Origin: Flavobacterium sp. HSC-61S13
GTDB taxonomy: Bacteria > Bacteroidota > Bacteroidia > Flavobacteriales > Flavobacteriaceae
DNA length: 64,000 nucleotides
NCBI RefSeq assembly: GCF_024171535.1
Contig: NZ_JALJZV010000011.1
Span: forward strand, 1-64,000
Reading direction: 5' to 3'
Shown piece by piece: positions 8,545 through 18,025 of this stretch. Each line of letters starts with the position of its first letter. The first letter of the stretch is position 1. A program made the position numbers and the translations under genes. The notes beneath the pieces were generated by a model. It did no database searches and was not told where the DNA came from. It saw nothing but the letters and a program-made list of their open reading frames with translations.

Positions 8545-9546
8545 ATGAAACAATTTTTATTACTGAACTTACAGGGAATTAAGAAATTACAGTTTCGAGA
8601 AGTGTTAAAAGTGATTATTGCAGTATTTGCCATACAAATTGTATTGGTTTTACTAAATATATCTCTATATATATGCTTGATGCCCTGTATGTTAATCTAT
8701 TTATATAAGAAAAATATAAATGACAATTTCCTTTTTAAGGAAGAATATTTACCGATATTTATTAATTTCACCATCTTTCTATTAATTCTTATTGCTAACT
8801 TATTTCCCCATAATAACTTGGTGATGTTAGCAAACATCGGCTACTTGACTTACTATACCATTCGTATTAGTCTAGAACTTAAAAAGCAGCGACAACCCTC
8901 GTTATATTCCAATTCGAAAAACATTATAAGCATTTTTAATTATTTCTCTGTTTTTGCAATTATAGTGACCGCAGTGCACTTTGTCGAGATGAATTATAAA
9001 CGGATATTTGGTTTTAATATCTATGTTATTTTTATAGGGATACTCGCCATGTGTATGGTTTTTGGTCTGCTGTTTTTAAAAACATTTAAAAAGGAAATAC
9101 GGGAAGAAGAAACGCATACGGAAGATTCCGGTAGATTGCTTTTGGAAGCGGTTAAGAGCAAACAGCCAAAATATAGGTCAACGAGTAAAAACCCGTTAGC
9201 CAATCAAATAATCCTTTTTTTCGAAACCTCAAACCTCTATTTAAACCCTGATTTTACCCTATTAGATCTTACAAAAGAATTGGGGTGCAGCCGTGCTGAA
9301 TTATCTGATGTGCTAAATCGCGAAATGATGATCGGCTTCTATTCCATAACAGCGATGTATCGCATTGAATATGCTAGGGAAATGTTAGTGAAGAAAGAGA
9401 ACTATACCATAGAAACTTTGATGGTTGAATGTGGGTTTCAATCCAAATCAACTTTTAATAAGTACTTTAAAGAATATGTAGGAGTAAGACCCTCTGTATA
9501 TCGCAAGCTTAATTCAAATTTTGAAAATTTTAAAAAGAGTAAGTAA
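8545..9546 (+). CDS. Membrane-anchored AraC-type transcription factor
   Basis: 333 residues. The first ~185 residues contain five or six hydrophobic segments (about 22-58, 68-88, 92-112, 128-150, 155-180). A charged linker leads to a C-terminal AraC/XylS helix-turn-helix domain at about 225-325: LNPDFTLLDLTKELGCSRA is the first HTH and ECGFQSKSTFNKYFKEYVG the second, with the typical GF.S.S.F...FK signature. No kinase or receiver domain is present, so the sensor and DNA-binding parts are one polypeptide. It overlaps in layout with the next gene, 1 bp downstream, and its C-terminal half closely resembles the protein encoded at 18026. The inducer is unknown. Confidence 0.85.
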   Translation: MKQFLLLNLQGIKKLQFREVLKVIIAVFAIQIVLVLLNISLYICLMPCMLIYLYKKNINDNFLFKEEYLPIFINFTIFLLILIANLFPHNNLVMLANIGYLTYYTIRISLELKKQRQPSLYSNSKNIISIFNYFSVFAIIVTAVHFVEMNYKRIFGFNIYVIFIGILAMCMVFGLLFLKTFKKEIREEETHTEDSGRLLLEAVKSKQPKYRSTSKNPLANQIILFFETSNLYLNPDFTLLDLTKELGCSRAELSDVLNREMMIGFYSITAMYRIEYAREMLVKKENYTIETLMVECGFQSKSTFNKYFKEYVGVRPSVYRKLNSNFENFKKSK

Positions 9547-9547
9547 T

Positions 9548-10708
9548 ATGGATAATTTGTATTTTATAATATTGAGCAACGTCCTATTGATTTCCTTAGT
9601 AAATATTTATTTTAATCGATTGATCTATCACGGTCAAACCTATTACTCTGTACAATTTCTGTTCTTGTCTTTTATTATGATTCACAGTATTTACATCTGT
9701 GTGGTCCGATCTTTTCTTCCAGAGTCTGATTTTACAAATATAGGTGCACCTTTTGGACTGTTCTATGCGCCGTTTTTTTTTATAGGAATATCTGTTCTAA
9801 TCGATGATAGATCAAATGTTGTACAAAATATTTGGAAACATTTCTTGCCTGGATTGATATTTACAGTGTTTTTTATAATACTGTTGCTATTTGGAGATCA
9901 GTACTTAATGCTGAAAAAAGTGTATTTGATCACTATGTATGGATTGACTTGTATACAAATGGTACTGTATTGTATTTCAGCTTTTATGAAGTTTAATAGC
10001 GCGGTCACGGATAAGAAGTCCATTGCAGTGATGAGTCAATCAATTATTTTAATGTTGTCTACGGCCCTTATTTTTTTATCATTTGTACTCAGTGATGCAA
10101 AGGAAAAATCGAACACATTTAATAGCTTGGTAGTTTATGTATTGATGCTTGGAGCCGTAATGATCTTATTTAGATATAATCTGTTGATATTGGTTAGAAA
10201 GTTTAATTATTACAAAAAGAGCTATACGGGGCGTATGTTTTTTGATTATAATAAAGGGGAGGACATTTTTTTGGAAAATGAAAAAGTCGACTTAGCTCAA
10301 GAGGTGATTACACTAGATGAAGACGAAAATATTAAATATCAAAAATCGAGAATTTCAGAAAAAGAAATTAAGAGTTCGATCGACAAATTGAAGAGAATCA
10401 TGGCAACCAAAATCTATTTGGATTCCGATTTAACTTTGGATTTGCTTGCTAAACAGATGAAAATTCCCAAATACCATCTAACACAAGTATTTAATTTGGG
10501 AATGCAGTCAAACTTTAATAAATACATCAATACTCAGCGGGTATTGTATGCCGTCTCATTACTGGACGATCCCCATAATCAAGATAAAATTGAAGAGATC
10601 ATGATGCAAAGTGGTTTTAATTCTCGTTCCTCTTTTTATCGGGCTTTTCATCAGCATTACGACCTCTCACCAGCCGACTATAGAAAAGCAAAACGAGATA
10701 TCAAGTAG
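9548..10708 (+). CDS. Seven-helix membrane AraC-type transcription factor
   Basis: About 386 residues from ATG 9548; an upstream in-frame TTG at 9521 would lie inside the preceding gene and is disfavoured. Seven hydrophobic segments fill residues 1-215 (a 7TM layout), followed by a charged linker and a C-terminal AraC HTH domain: LDSDLTLDLLAKQMKIPKYH and QSGFNSRSSFYRAFHQHYDL. The stop of the previous regulator (9546) and this ATG are 1 bp apart, so the two are almost surely co-transcribed and may act as a pair. Comparable 7TM-AraC proteins occur in flavobacteria, but I know of no defined ligand. Confidence 0.85.
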   Translation: MDNLYFIILSNVLLISLVNIYFNRLIYHGQTYYSVQFLFLSFIMIHSIYICVVRSFLPESDFTNIGAPFGLFYAPFFFIGISVLIDDRSNVVQNIWKHFLPGLIFTVFFIILLLFGDQYLMLKKVYLITMYGLTCIQMVLYCISAFMKFNSAVTDKKSIAVMSQSIILMLSTALIFLSFVLSDAKEKSNTFNSLVVYVLMLGAVMILFRYNLLILVRKFNYYKKSYTGRMFFDYNKGEDIFLENEKVDLAQEVITLDEDENIKYQKSRISEKEIKSSIDKLKRIMATKIYLDSDLTLDLLAKQMKIPKYHLTQVFNLGMQSNFNKYINTQRVLYAVSLLDDPHNQDKIEEIMMQSGFNSRSSFYRAFHQHYDLSPADYRKAKRDIK

Positions 10709-10710
10709 AA

Positions 10711-10737
10711 ATTGGGGACTAGTAAGTAGTCCCCAAT
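10711..10737. terminator. Bidirectional terminator hairpin between convergent genes
   Basis: Perfect 10-bp stem ATTGGGGACT/AGTCCCCAAT with a 7-base loop, just after the stop at 10708 and before the convergent helicase stop at 10747. No strong U-tract on either side. Confidence 0.55.
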
Positions 10738-10746
10738 TGGCAGTAT

Positions 10747-12054
10747 CTAATTAGCTACTTCCATTTTTACCTTTTTATTTTTTATTTTTTGATCCGCTAA
10801 AGTTTTTAGCATTTGTGCAACTTTACTTCTTCTGACAGCCACATAGGCCGCTGTATCTTTGACTTCTATAATTCCGATATCGTCTTTGTTGAGTTGACCT
10901 TTTTTCATAAGATATCCAACAATATCAACTTTATTGACTTTATCCTTCTTTCCTGCACTGATATAAATAGTCTGGAAATCGGTGGCGACAGGAACTTTAA
11001 AGCGTCCTTCCAGATTTTCAGTAGCTATATCTTTAGGAAGGAATTCGAAATTCTCTTGCTCACTCATAACCAGGTATACCACTCCCTTTGCGTTCATACG
11101 AGCCGTTCTTCCATTACGATGGGTAAAGGCACTTTCCTTATCCGGTAGTTGGTAGTGTATAATGTTTTCAACTTCTGGAATATCTAAACCGCGTGCCGCT
11201 AAATCAGTGGTAATGAAAATCTGGACACTGCCGTTGCGGAATTTCAACAAAGAACGCTCGCGTTCATCTTGTAACATACCGCCGTGAAAACTCTCTCTTG
11301 CAATTCCTTTATCACTTAAAATAGCACTAATACGATCAACCGCATCACGGTGATTGCAGAATATTAAGGTACGTTTGTTGCCTATCTTACAGATCAATTT
11401 ATATAAATTGTTGAGTTTGGACTCCGAATCTGTGATGACTTTTCTAAAAGTTAAGTCAGGCTTAACTTCAACGTCATCTAAAAAATTTAATTTCTTATGA
11501 TTGATCAAACCCGCAAAAGAAGGGACCTTTTCTAAATTCGTGGCAGAGGTAAGTATACGTTGTTTGAGTCCCGATAATTGTTCTATAATATAGGACATAT
11601 CATCCTGAAAACCCAATTCAAGAGCTTTGTCAAACTCATCTAAAACCAGTGTATGGACTATATTAGCATCAAAGCTATTGTTTTCAACATGGAAGGCGAT
11701 CCTACCAGGCGTACCTACTAATACAGTAGGAGCTTCGATAAAATTGTTCTCTTCGATCTTGGTCGAGTGACCGCCGTAACAAGAATTGATTTTAAAACCG
11801 CTACCCATCGATTTAAAAACCGACTCTATTTGTAGGGCAAGTTCCCTAGATGGAACGATTATTAAAGCTTGAACACCTTTTACTGAAGTGTTTAAATTGC
11901 GTAAAACCGGAAAAAGAAAAGCCAAGGTCTTACCAGATCCCGTAGGAGATAGCAGCACGATGTCTTGATCGTTTTGTGTGGTTTTGTAAGTTGTTTTCTG
12001 CATCGGATTCAAGTCTTGAATCTGTAGCTTTTTTAGGATAGTATCAAATTGCAT
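10747..12054 (-). CDS. DEAD-box RNA helicase with DbpA-like RNA-binding C-terminus
   Basis: 435 residues. All the core motifs are visible: LNPMQ (Q-motif), SPTGSGKT (Walker A), PSRELA, TPGR, LDEFDKA (motif II with F in place of A), TSAT, TTDLAARGLDIPEV and HRNGRTAR. The last ~75 residues (from FQTIYISAGKKDKVNKVDIVG) match the DbpA RNA-binding domain, which in E. coli DbpA targets 23S rRNA helix 92. A role in large-subunit ribosome assembly follows from the family. An exact -7 box lies only 4 bases before the ATG, hinting at a leaderless mRNA. The gene stands alone and is convergent with the AraC pair. Confidence 0.9.
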   Translation of the reverse strand: MQFDTILKKLQIQDLNPMQKTTYKTTQNDQDIVLLSPTGSGKTLAFLFPVLRNLNTSVKGVQALIIVPSRELALQIESVFKSMGSGFKINSCYGGHSTKIEENNFIEAPTVLVGTPGRIAFHVENNSFDANIVHTLVLDEFDKALELGFQDDMSYIIEQLSGLKQRILTSATNLEKVPSFAGLINHKKLNFLDDVEVKPDLTFRKVITDSESKLNNLYKLICKIGNKRTLIFCNHRDAVDRISAILSDKGIARESFHGGMLQDERERSLLKFRNGSVQIFITTDLAARGLDIPEVENIIHYQLPDKESAFTHRNGRTARMNAKGVVYLVMSEQENFEFLPKDIATENLEGRFKVPVATDFQTIYISAGKKDKVNKVDIVGYLMKKGQLNKDDIGIIEVKDTAAYVAVRRSKVAQMLKTLADQKIKNKKVKMEVAN

Positions 12055-12058
12055 GGGA

Positions 12059-12066
12059 CAAAGGTA
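12059..12066 (-). promoter_or_regulatory. -7 promoter box of the helicase gene
   Basis: Reads TACCTTTG on the minus strand, an exact match to the Bacteroidota TAnnTTTG box. It ends 4 bases before the ATG, so the predicted transcription start falls at about the start codon. No -33 TTG at normal spacing was found. Confidence 0.45.
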
Positions 12067-12355
12067 AAGTAATAAATTTTAGTAGCATACTATTCAGCAA
12101 GTTCGACTATTATTTTTATAGAAAAAACAGTGGGGAAACGACTTTAAATCAACGGAGATCTAAGCGTGTACTCGGCTCAAAAAGATGGCTGTCGCTGTGG
12201 AAAGCTTGTGTTTTTACGGGCTAATATTGTCTTTATTTAGACTAATTACTATTTATATTGCATTATTCGCCATAAATTTGGAAAAAATTGTTAAAACAAT
12301 TTTTTATACCTTAAAAAAATGTATTTTTGGATAAATCAAAGTTTTTAAATAAAAT
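12067..12355. other. Intergenic region with few signals
   Basis: Divergent spacer of about 300 bp between the helicase and the 54-residue gene. Apart from the two promoter boxes at its ends, nothing coding or structured stands out. Confidence 0.5.
12322..12329 (+). promoter_or_regulatory. -7 promoter box for the DUF2158-like gene
   Basis: TATTTTTG matches TAnnTTTG exactly and ends 26 bases before the ATG at 12356. A -33 element at normal spacing is not obvious. Confidence 0.4.
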
Positions 12356-12520
12356 ATGGATATTAAACTAGGCGATATCGTAGTTCTAAAATCGGGTGGA
12401 CCTAAAATGACTATAGAGTCGATAAAGGGAGATCAGGTAAATGTGGTATATTATAATGAGGAAAAGAAAATATTTGAAAAACTGCGTTTGATGACTTCTT
12501 CTGTTATTAAAAAGAAATAA
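12356..12520 (+). CDS. Small DUF2158 (YodC-like) protein
   Basis: 54 residues. The sequence opens with MDIKLGDIVVLKSGGPKMTI, the core signature of the DUF2158/YodC family (GD.V.LKSGGP.MTV), and follows with a second half predicted as beta strands (DQVNVVYYN then LRLMTSSV). Family members are small single-domain proteins of unknown function. It is preceded by an exact -7 box and followed by a terminator about 110 bp on, so it looks like a monocistronic unit. Confidence 0.75.
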   Translation: MDIKLGDIVVLKSGGPKMTIESIKGDQVNVVYYNEEKKIFEKLRLMTSSVIKKK

Positions 12521-12632
12521 AGACATTGTATGATCGAGATAATTTTTATTAAAACGCTTAACTCAACCAGAGAAAGGTGATGACATTTGTTTTTCACAAA
12601 AGAGAATAAACATATTACTGAAATTATTAAGC

Positions 12633-12667
12633 CGTCATATTACTTTGGTAATGTGGCGTTTTTTTTT
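12633..12667 (+). terminator. Intrinsic terminator
   Basis: CGTCATATTAC pairs with GTAATGTGGCG (two G-U wobbles) around a TTTG loop, followed by a run of nine or more T. It lies downstream of the DUF2158-like gene. Confidence 0.75.
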
Positions 12668-13132
12668 GCTATTTAATAAGGGTATTGACGCCAATACTAA
12701 GTCAATTGATACCGCGCATTCTATGTGAAAAAGCGTTGTTAATTAAGGCATTTTTAAATATAGTTGAGAAGGGTTTCCACAATTATAATAATTGCGAATT
12801 TGACATGAAAAAAGCGACAAATAGTTCCATGTAATGAAGAATCCGGAGTAAGATTGAGCTTATATTTTGATCGGTTAAAATACAAATTCGGTTAGTAGGT
12901 TTAACTGTTTTTTAACTTTTCAGATTTGCCACTTGATTTACAATAGATTGGGAGGTGTGAAAAAAGTTTGTATCAAGTTTGTATTTTTCAAAATGTTCAA
13001 TAAAACTTAAATATTTTAATTAAAAAATTATTTAAAAATAGCCTAACTTTACATTTCTGAAATTAAATGTCGTTTTTCTATAAAAACCGGCATTTAGTCA
13101 AACTAAAAAATTAAAAGAACAGTCGAGTTTCT
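12668..13132. other. Long 5' region of the CapD-like gene
   Basis: About 465 bp, AT-rich, with no ORF of note. A TAACTTTA sequence near 13044 is one base off the TAnnTTTG box and may be the promoter; no -33 element is visible. Confidence 0.4.
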
Positions 13133-15034
13133 ATGGAGTCAATAAAAGCAAGGTTAAAAAGAGATACACCGCGTGGAATTGTGTTGTGTATTGATGTTTT
13201 TATAGTGGTATTCTGTTTTTTGATTTCCAATATTATATTGAGTAGTTTTTACGGTGTTTTTAATCTGAACCGGACACTGTGTAAAGTTCCTACCGTAATG
13301 ATCGTGTATTTTTTAACGTTTATTTTGCTTAAAACGCATCGTGGTGTAGTGAGACAAACCGGTTTAAAAGATGCCCAATCCGTATTTGTTTCCTGTTTTT
13401 TTGCAGCATTTGCATTGACTATTATTGCATTTTTGCAGCGAAATGGAGTTTTACCGGACTCTACGAGGCCCTATTTTAGGTTTTCTTATTCCATTATTAT
13501 GTTGCACATGTTACTTACCGTTGTAGTAATGGTTGCAGCCCGAATCTTTTATAGCAATTTTTATAAAACATTTGTTTTGGGTGGACGAAATGTCCGAAGG
13601 GTCTTAATCTATGGAGCCGGAGATTCGGGAGTCATTACCATAAAGGCACTGCAAACGGACACGCGTATCGACACTCAAGTTTTGGGTTTTATTGACGATA
13701 ATCCAAAGAAAGTCGGAAAAAAAATAAATGGATTACCTGTTTTGAGTCCTAGCGTCATTACCATGGGGTTTCTATTGAAAAATAGAATTGATGATATCGT
13801 TATTTCAATACAGAATATTTCAAGAGAACGATTAAATGAAATTTCCGCAGTACTAGAGGTGCTGCCTGTAGAAATCAAAATCATTCCTCCTCCTACAGAT
13901 TGGCTCAATGGCAAGTATTCGGGTATGCAAATCAAGCAACTGAAAATTGAAGATCTTTTAGGTCGTAAATCGATCGAAATCGATAATCCGATTGTGAACC
14001 AAGAAATTGAGGGAAAGGTGATTTTAATTACCGGTGCAGCAGGATCGATTGGTAGCGAAATAGCCAGACAAATTGCTCGTAAAGATTTTAAAGAATTAAT
14101 TTTATTGGATCAAGCGGAGTCGGCCTTATATGATGTGCAACAAAGTATGGAATGCACTACTTGTTCCCGTATCCAGTATATTGTAGGTAATGTTCGTGAA
14201 GAAAAACGAATGGACGTCTTGTTTGCAACCTATAAACCCGATATCGTATACCACGCTGCGGCCTATAAGCATGTGCCATTAATGGAATACAACCCTTACG
14301 AAGCTGTAACGACAAACATCAGCGGGACCAAAATTATTGCGGATCTTTCTGTAAAACATCAAGCTCAGAAATTTGTAATGATATCTACTGATAAGGCTGT
14401 CAATCCCACTAATGTAATGGGAGCAACCAAACGAATCGCCGAGATCTATGTCAACGGTTTAGATAAAAATACCGCAACGAGTTTTATTGTAACACGTTTT
14501 GGAAATGTGCTCGGGTCCAACGGATCCGTCATTCCACTTTTTAAAAATCAAATTGAAAAAGGAGGCCCATTAACCGTGACTCACAAAGATATTACACGCT
14601 ATTTTATGACCATTCCCGAAGCCTGTCAATTGGTGTTGGAGGCCTCAGTAATGGGAAAAGGTGGAGAGATCTTTGTATTTGATATGGGGGAATCCATGAA
14701 AATATTTGAATTGGCTCAACGTATGATTCGTTTAAGCGGATATAATTACCCTAAGGATATTGATATTGAATTTACGGGACTGCGTCCTGGAGAAAAGATT
14801 TTCGAAGAATTGCTGGCAGATGACGAGAATACCTTAAAAACGCATCACGAAAAAATCATGATTGCTCAAGTTCGTACTAGCGACCATGAACAACTGTCTA
14901 TTCGGATTAATGAACTGTGTGTTTTTGCAACTGAAACCGAAGTTAAACCGAATAATTCTGTCATAGTCCAAAAAATAAAAGATATCGTTCCAGAATATAA
15001 ATCGCAGAATTCTACCTATCAAAGTTTAGATTGA
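13133..15034 (+). CDS. Membrane nucleotide-sugar 4,6-dehydratase (CapD/WbpM/FlaA1 family)
   Basis: 633 residues. Four membrane helices at about 15-140 are followed by two Rossmann modules: RVLIYGAGDSGV at about 158, and ITGAAGSIGSEIARQIA at about 299, the NAD(P)-binding core of the extended SDR dehydratase. The active-site region is ISTDKAVNPTNVMGATKR near 425, where the usual SDR Tyr is replaced by Met, as in this subfamily. GLRPGEKIFEELL near 540 is also typical. Enzymes of this type convert UDP-GlcNAc to a 4-keto-6-deoxy sugar for capsule, O-antigen or glycoprotein glycans. No glycosyltransferases flank it here, so the end product is unknown. Confidence 0.85.
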   Translation: MESIKARLKRDTPRGIVLCIDVFIVVFCFLISNIILSSFYGVFNLNRTLCKVPTVMIVYFLTFILLKTHRGVVRQTGLKDAQSVFVSCFFAAFALTIIAFLQRNGVLPDSTRPYFRFSYSIIMLHMLLTVVVMVAARIFYSNFYKTFVLGGRNVRRVLIYGAGDSGVITIKALQTDTRIDTQVLGFIDDNPKKVGKKINGLPVLSPSVITMGFLLKNRIDDIVISIQNISRERLNEISAVLEVLPVEIKIIPPPTDWLNGKYSGMQIKQLKIEDLLGRKSIEIDNPIVNQEIEGKVILITGAAGSIGSEIARQIARKDFKELILLDQAESALYDVQQSMECTTCSRIQYIVGNVREEKRMDVLFATYKPDIVYHAAAYKHVPLMEYNPYEAVTTNISGTKIIADLSVKHQAQKFVMISTDKAVNPTNVMGATKRIAEIYVNGLDKNTATSFIVTRFGNVLGSNGSVIPLFKNQIEKGGPLTVTHKDITRYFMTIPEACQLVLEASVMGKGGEIFVFDMGESMKIFELAQRMIRLSGYNYPKDIDIEFTGLRPGEKIFEELLADDENTLKTHHEKIMIAQVRTSDHEQLSIRINELCVFATETEVKPNNSVIVQKIKDIVPEYKSQNSTYQSLD

Positions 15035-15050
15035 TTTTTCGAGTAGTATA

Positions 15051-15090
15051 AAAAAGTCGCAAATTCATTTTTTTAGGATTGCGACTTTTT
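15051..15090 (+). terminator. Intrinsic terminator after the CapD-like gene
   Basis: AAAAAGTCGCAA pairs with TTGCGACTTTTT around a 16-base loop and ends in a T-run. Confidence 0.75.
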
Positions 15091-15138
15091 TTATGATGTA
15101 GCTTAAATGAACAATACAACTTTATTTGACTGACTGAG

Positions 15139-15804
15139 CTAAAGGCAAGTGGTGGATAAATGAATTGACCCAGTATCAGCCAGGCTAATTTCGATTTGTG
15201 TTAAGGTTTCTCTTGCGGGAATAGCTGTTGGAAACCAATTTCTTTGAGGACTAACCACGATCAGTAGTCCTTCGTCATCGCCAATAGCTAAGAAATCTGT
15301 TGTAGGGGGACTCTTCTCAAAATAACTCAAACCATATTGTTCAATCCAATTTTCTGCCAACTCCATCGGTTGTGCGGTCACTATACCAATTTCACTGATG
15401 CCTTCTATTTTTGATGGATCGAAGGAATCGGCAATTATAGATTCCTTGCGATCATGACGAGCGATAAACTCTAAGAGATTACCATTGTTATCAAGAAAAT
15501 AGATCGCCTGTGCATTCCAATTTTCAAAAGTAGTGACCCACTCATCCTTGGGGTTCTTGATTAATTTCAAGTGTTTCGTAGACCAGATTAAAGCGTTATC
15601 TAACAGCGATGCAGGGATGTTAAAAGCATAATGATAAACAGCAATGGGCTTAGTAGTCTCGACAAATTTTAATAGGGAATGCCCTATTTTATAATGCAGT
15701 TCTAAATCCGATTTATAGGTTAAGTTGAATTGTAATATGTCAGAGTAGAAATGCTGTGTGTTTTCCAAACTGTTCGTTTCTATAGTGATGGCATTTATTT
15801 TCAT
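15139..15804 (-). CDS. VOC-superfamily (glyoxalase/dioxygenase-fold) protein
   Basis: 221 residues with two beta-alpha-beta-beta-beta modules. The first starts INAITIETNSLENTQHFYSD (metal-site-type opening) and ends IYFLDNNGNLLEFIAR, the classic D.nGn..E strand. The second begins ISEIGIVTAQPMELAENW at about residue 135. The fold is shared by glyoxalase I, extradiol dioxygenases and antibiotic-binding proteins, and a substrate cannot be assigned. The gene stands alone. Confidence 0.7.
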   Translation of the reverse strand: MKINAITIETNSLENTQHFYSDILQFNLTYKSDLELHYKIGHSLLKFVETTKPIAVYHYAFNIPASLLDNALIWSTKHLKLIKNPKDEWVTTFENWNAQAIYFLDNNGNLLEFIARHDRKESIIADSFDPSKIEGISEIGIVTAQPMELAENWIEQYGLSYFEKSPPTTDFLAIGDDEGLLIVVSPQRNWFPTAIPARETLTQIEISLADTGSIHLSTTCL

Positions 15805-16262
15805 AGTTCATAACTTTATTAATTAATATAATAAAACAAGCATCTAAATTGATCGACCGGGAGCACAGTTGGCGAGCTTAGCCTGTAAAAACAGACTTTT
15901 ATTAGTTGTATCCTTTCTATATCGCTAAGTTATCCTTTCAAAAAGTCAATTGCTAGGGGTTATAATTGTATTTATCAATGGCATGATCGATAAAAAATTG
16001 GAGCTAAGCAAAAGCTTACATTTGTTGATTATAGAACATTTTTGCGGTTTTTTTTGATAAATCTATATTTTTATGGTGTATTTTAGCGTTTTAATAAAAT
16101 ATATTTTTAAGTTTTTATACGTTATGCTGTGGTGGTGAATGACTGACTTACACATGCACTTCGTACTTTAAAATCATCTAGCCTTGGTAGCGCTAAGTGT
16201 AAACTTATTTTAAAGACAGGGAGGCAGTTCGTGTTTCAGTTTGCAATAAATTATAATCTAAA
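15805..16262. other. 458-bp intergenic region with no clear gene
   Basis: Divergent promoter region between the VOC gene and the TPR-AraC regulator. AT-rich; no exact TAnnTTTG box, terminator or credible small ORF was found. Confidence 0.45.
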
Positions 16263-17852
16263 ATGAAAAAAATCCATTTATTTTTTTGGGTACTTAGTCT
16301 TTTTGTGAATCTTGTAGTTGCTCAAAATAAAGAAGTACAACCATCTAAATTTGACAGCATTTACTTTGAAACAGCAGTTAAATGGGCCAAAACGGATTAT
16401 GTAAAAGCTTTAGCGATTTCGGACTCCCTGTTTATACATTCGACTCCGCCCTTACATCAATTAAAAGCATTGATGCTGACGGCTTCGATCTATGAACAAT
16501 TAGGGCAACAAGAAGAATCTATAAAATATGCCCTGAAGGCGGAAACAATCGCCTCAAAGATCAATGACTACGATTGGCAGGCTAAGATTGCGGGTTTTTT
16601 ATCGACCCAATACCGAAATCTCGGTTTGCCACAATCGGGTAAACAAGCCTTAAATAAAGGCATACAGATTATACAAAACGTAGAAAATCAGAAAAAGAGA
16701 AATTTTTATTACGGCTTGGTAAATCAAGAATTAGCTTATTACGAGATTAATAATCAAAATTTTGAACAGGCTAAAGAGTTTATCGAAAAAAGTGCTACCT
16801 ATTTTAATCGCCTTAAAGAGAGTCCTAATAATTTTTATTATAAAGCAACTAATGAAGAGTTATTCGCAAAATGTGATATTAAACTAGGAAATTTTGATGA
16901 TGCTGACACGCATTTGGATCAATCTCTTAACTACCTGGATCAATCCTCTTTGGCGGAATCCGTATTGAGGGGCTTAATTTTAAATGGGAAGGGATTAATC
17001 GCCAAACACCGAAAAGAGTATCCGTTGGCGTTAGATTACTTAAAGCAAGCAGAAGTTTTGGCACTCTCCTCAGGCTTCCTCGGTTTAAAATTAGACGTTT
17101 TTAAAGATTTAAGCGAATATTATAGTGAAGTGGGTAATGTACCTAAACAATTGGAATACAGTCATAAGTTTGATTTGCTTTATCATACCAATACCCAGCG
17201 CAGTCAATCGACTTTAGATGGCATATTTAGTAAAATCGATCAAAACAATCAACAATTAGAAAGCCGTCAGTATTTTTATGTACTTGCAATTGGAGTATTA
17301 CTTTTGTTGATTTTGAGTTCTTTGGTGTTCTATCGGATTAAAAAACAGAAAGATCAACAGCGTTTTAAAAGGATTGTCAATCAATTAAAACAAGCTAAAA
17401 AGGAACCGGAAAAACCGATCCTAGTCAATGACCAAATTGCTGGGAATAGCGAAGATGTAGTGAAGGAAAAGTTTTCCATTTCAGCCGCGGTGGAAAAAAA
17501 GATCTTAATTAAATTGGACGAATTTGAAAAGGGAATAGGGTATTTGGATAAAAATATTTCGGCCTCTGCTTTAGCAACGACTTTAGATAGCAATACCAAA
17601 TATCTATCATTGATTTTAAAAAACCATAGAAATATGGATTTCAATAATTATATAGGACGACTACGTATTCAATACATCATGGAGAGAATGATGAATCAAC
17701 CCGAATACAAAAATTATAAAATAAGTTATTTGGCTGAGGAGTGTGGTTTTTCGACCCATAGTAAGTTTACTGCGGTGTTTAAAAAGAATACGGGAATTAC
17801 GCCTTCGGTCTTTTTAGAGAATCTAAGCAATCAAGAACAGGATGCTCAGTGA
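16263..17852 (+). CDS. TPR-containing, membrane-anchored AraC-type transcription factor
   Basis: 529 residues. A signal-like hydrophobic N-terminus (about 5-21, ending VVAQNKE) is followed by TPR-like helical repeats at about 35-320, one transmembrane helix at about 340-358 (FYVLAIGVLLLLILSSLVFY), a charged linker, and an AraC HTH domain at about 425-520 (KNISASALATTLDSNTKY, then ECGFSTHSKFTAVFKKNTG). The layout places the TPR region in the periplasm and the DNA-binding domain in the cytoplasm, a one-protein signal-transduction device seen widely in flavobacteria. It is followed 174 bp on by a related regulator, which hints at a shared control circuit. Confidence 0.85.
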   Translation: MKKIHLFFWVLSLFVNLVVAQNKEVQPSKFDSIYFETAVKWAKTDYVKALAISDSLFIHSTPPLHQLKALMLTASIYEQLGQQEESIKYALKAETIASKINDYDWQAKIAGFLSTQYRNLGLPQSGKQALNKGIQIIQNVENQKKRNFYYGLVNQELAYYEINNQNFEQAKEFIEKSATYFNRLKESPNNFYYKATNEELFAKCDIKLGNFDDADTHLDQSLNYLDQSSLAESVLRGLILNGKGLIAKHRKEYPLALDYLKQAEVLALSSGFLGLKLDVFKDLSEYYSEVGNVPKQLEYSHKFDLLYHTNTQRSQSTLDGIFSKIDQNNQQLESRQYFYVLAIGVLLLLILSSLVFYRIKKQKDQQRFKRIVNQLKQAKKEPEKPILVNDQIAGNSEDVVKEKFSISAAVEKKILIKLDEFEKGIGYLDKNISASALATTLDSNTKYLSLILKNHRNMDFNNYIGRLRIQYIMERMMNQPEYKNYKISYLAEECGFSTHSKFTAVFKKNTGITPSVFLENLSNQEQDAQ

Positions 17853-18025
17853 TGGTTTAGCGCTTTAAAAGTTCTTTCTGATGCCTTCAGTGGGCCTTGG
17901 GATAGGTTAGGGGTGTCTGTTATCGTGAATACGACTAGTCATGGCCTCAAAACTATGTGTTTAAAAGGTATTTTTACTAAAATTAGTAAGGTGTTGAAAC
18001 ACAAGTATAACTTTTATCAATTATA

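Noticed and set aside
12190..12230. Shared motif TGTTTTTAC-GGCTAA also seen inverted near 15870
   Set aside because: Only about 15 bases match and one base differs, which is too short to call a repeat in AT-rich DNA.
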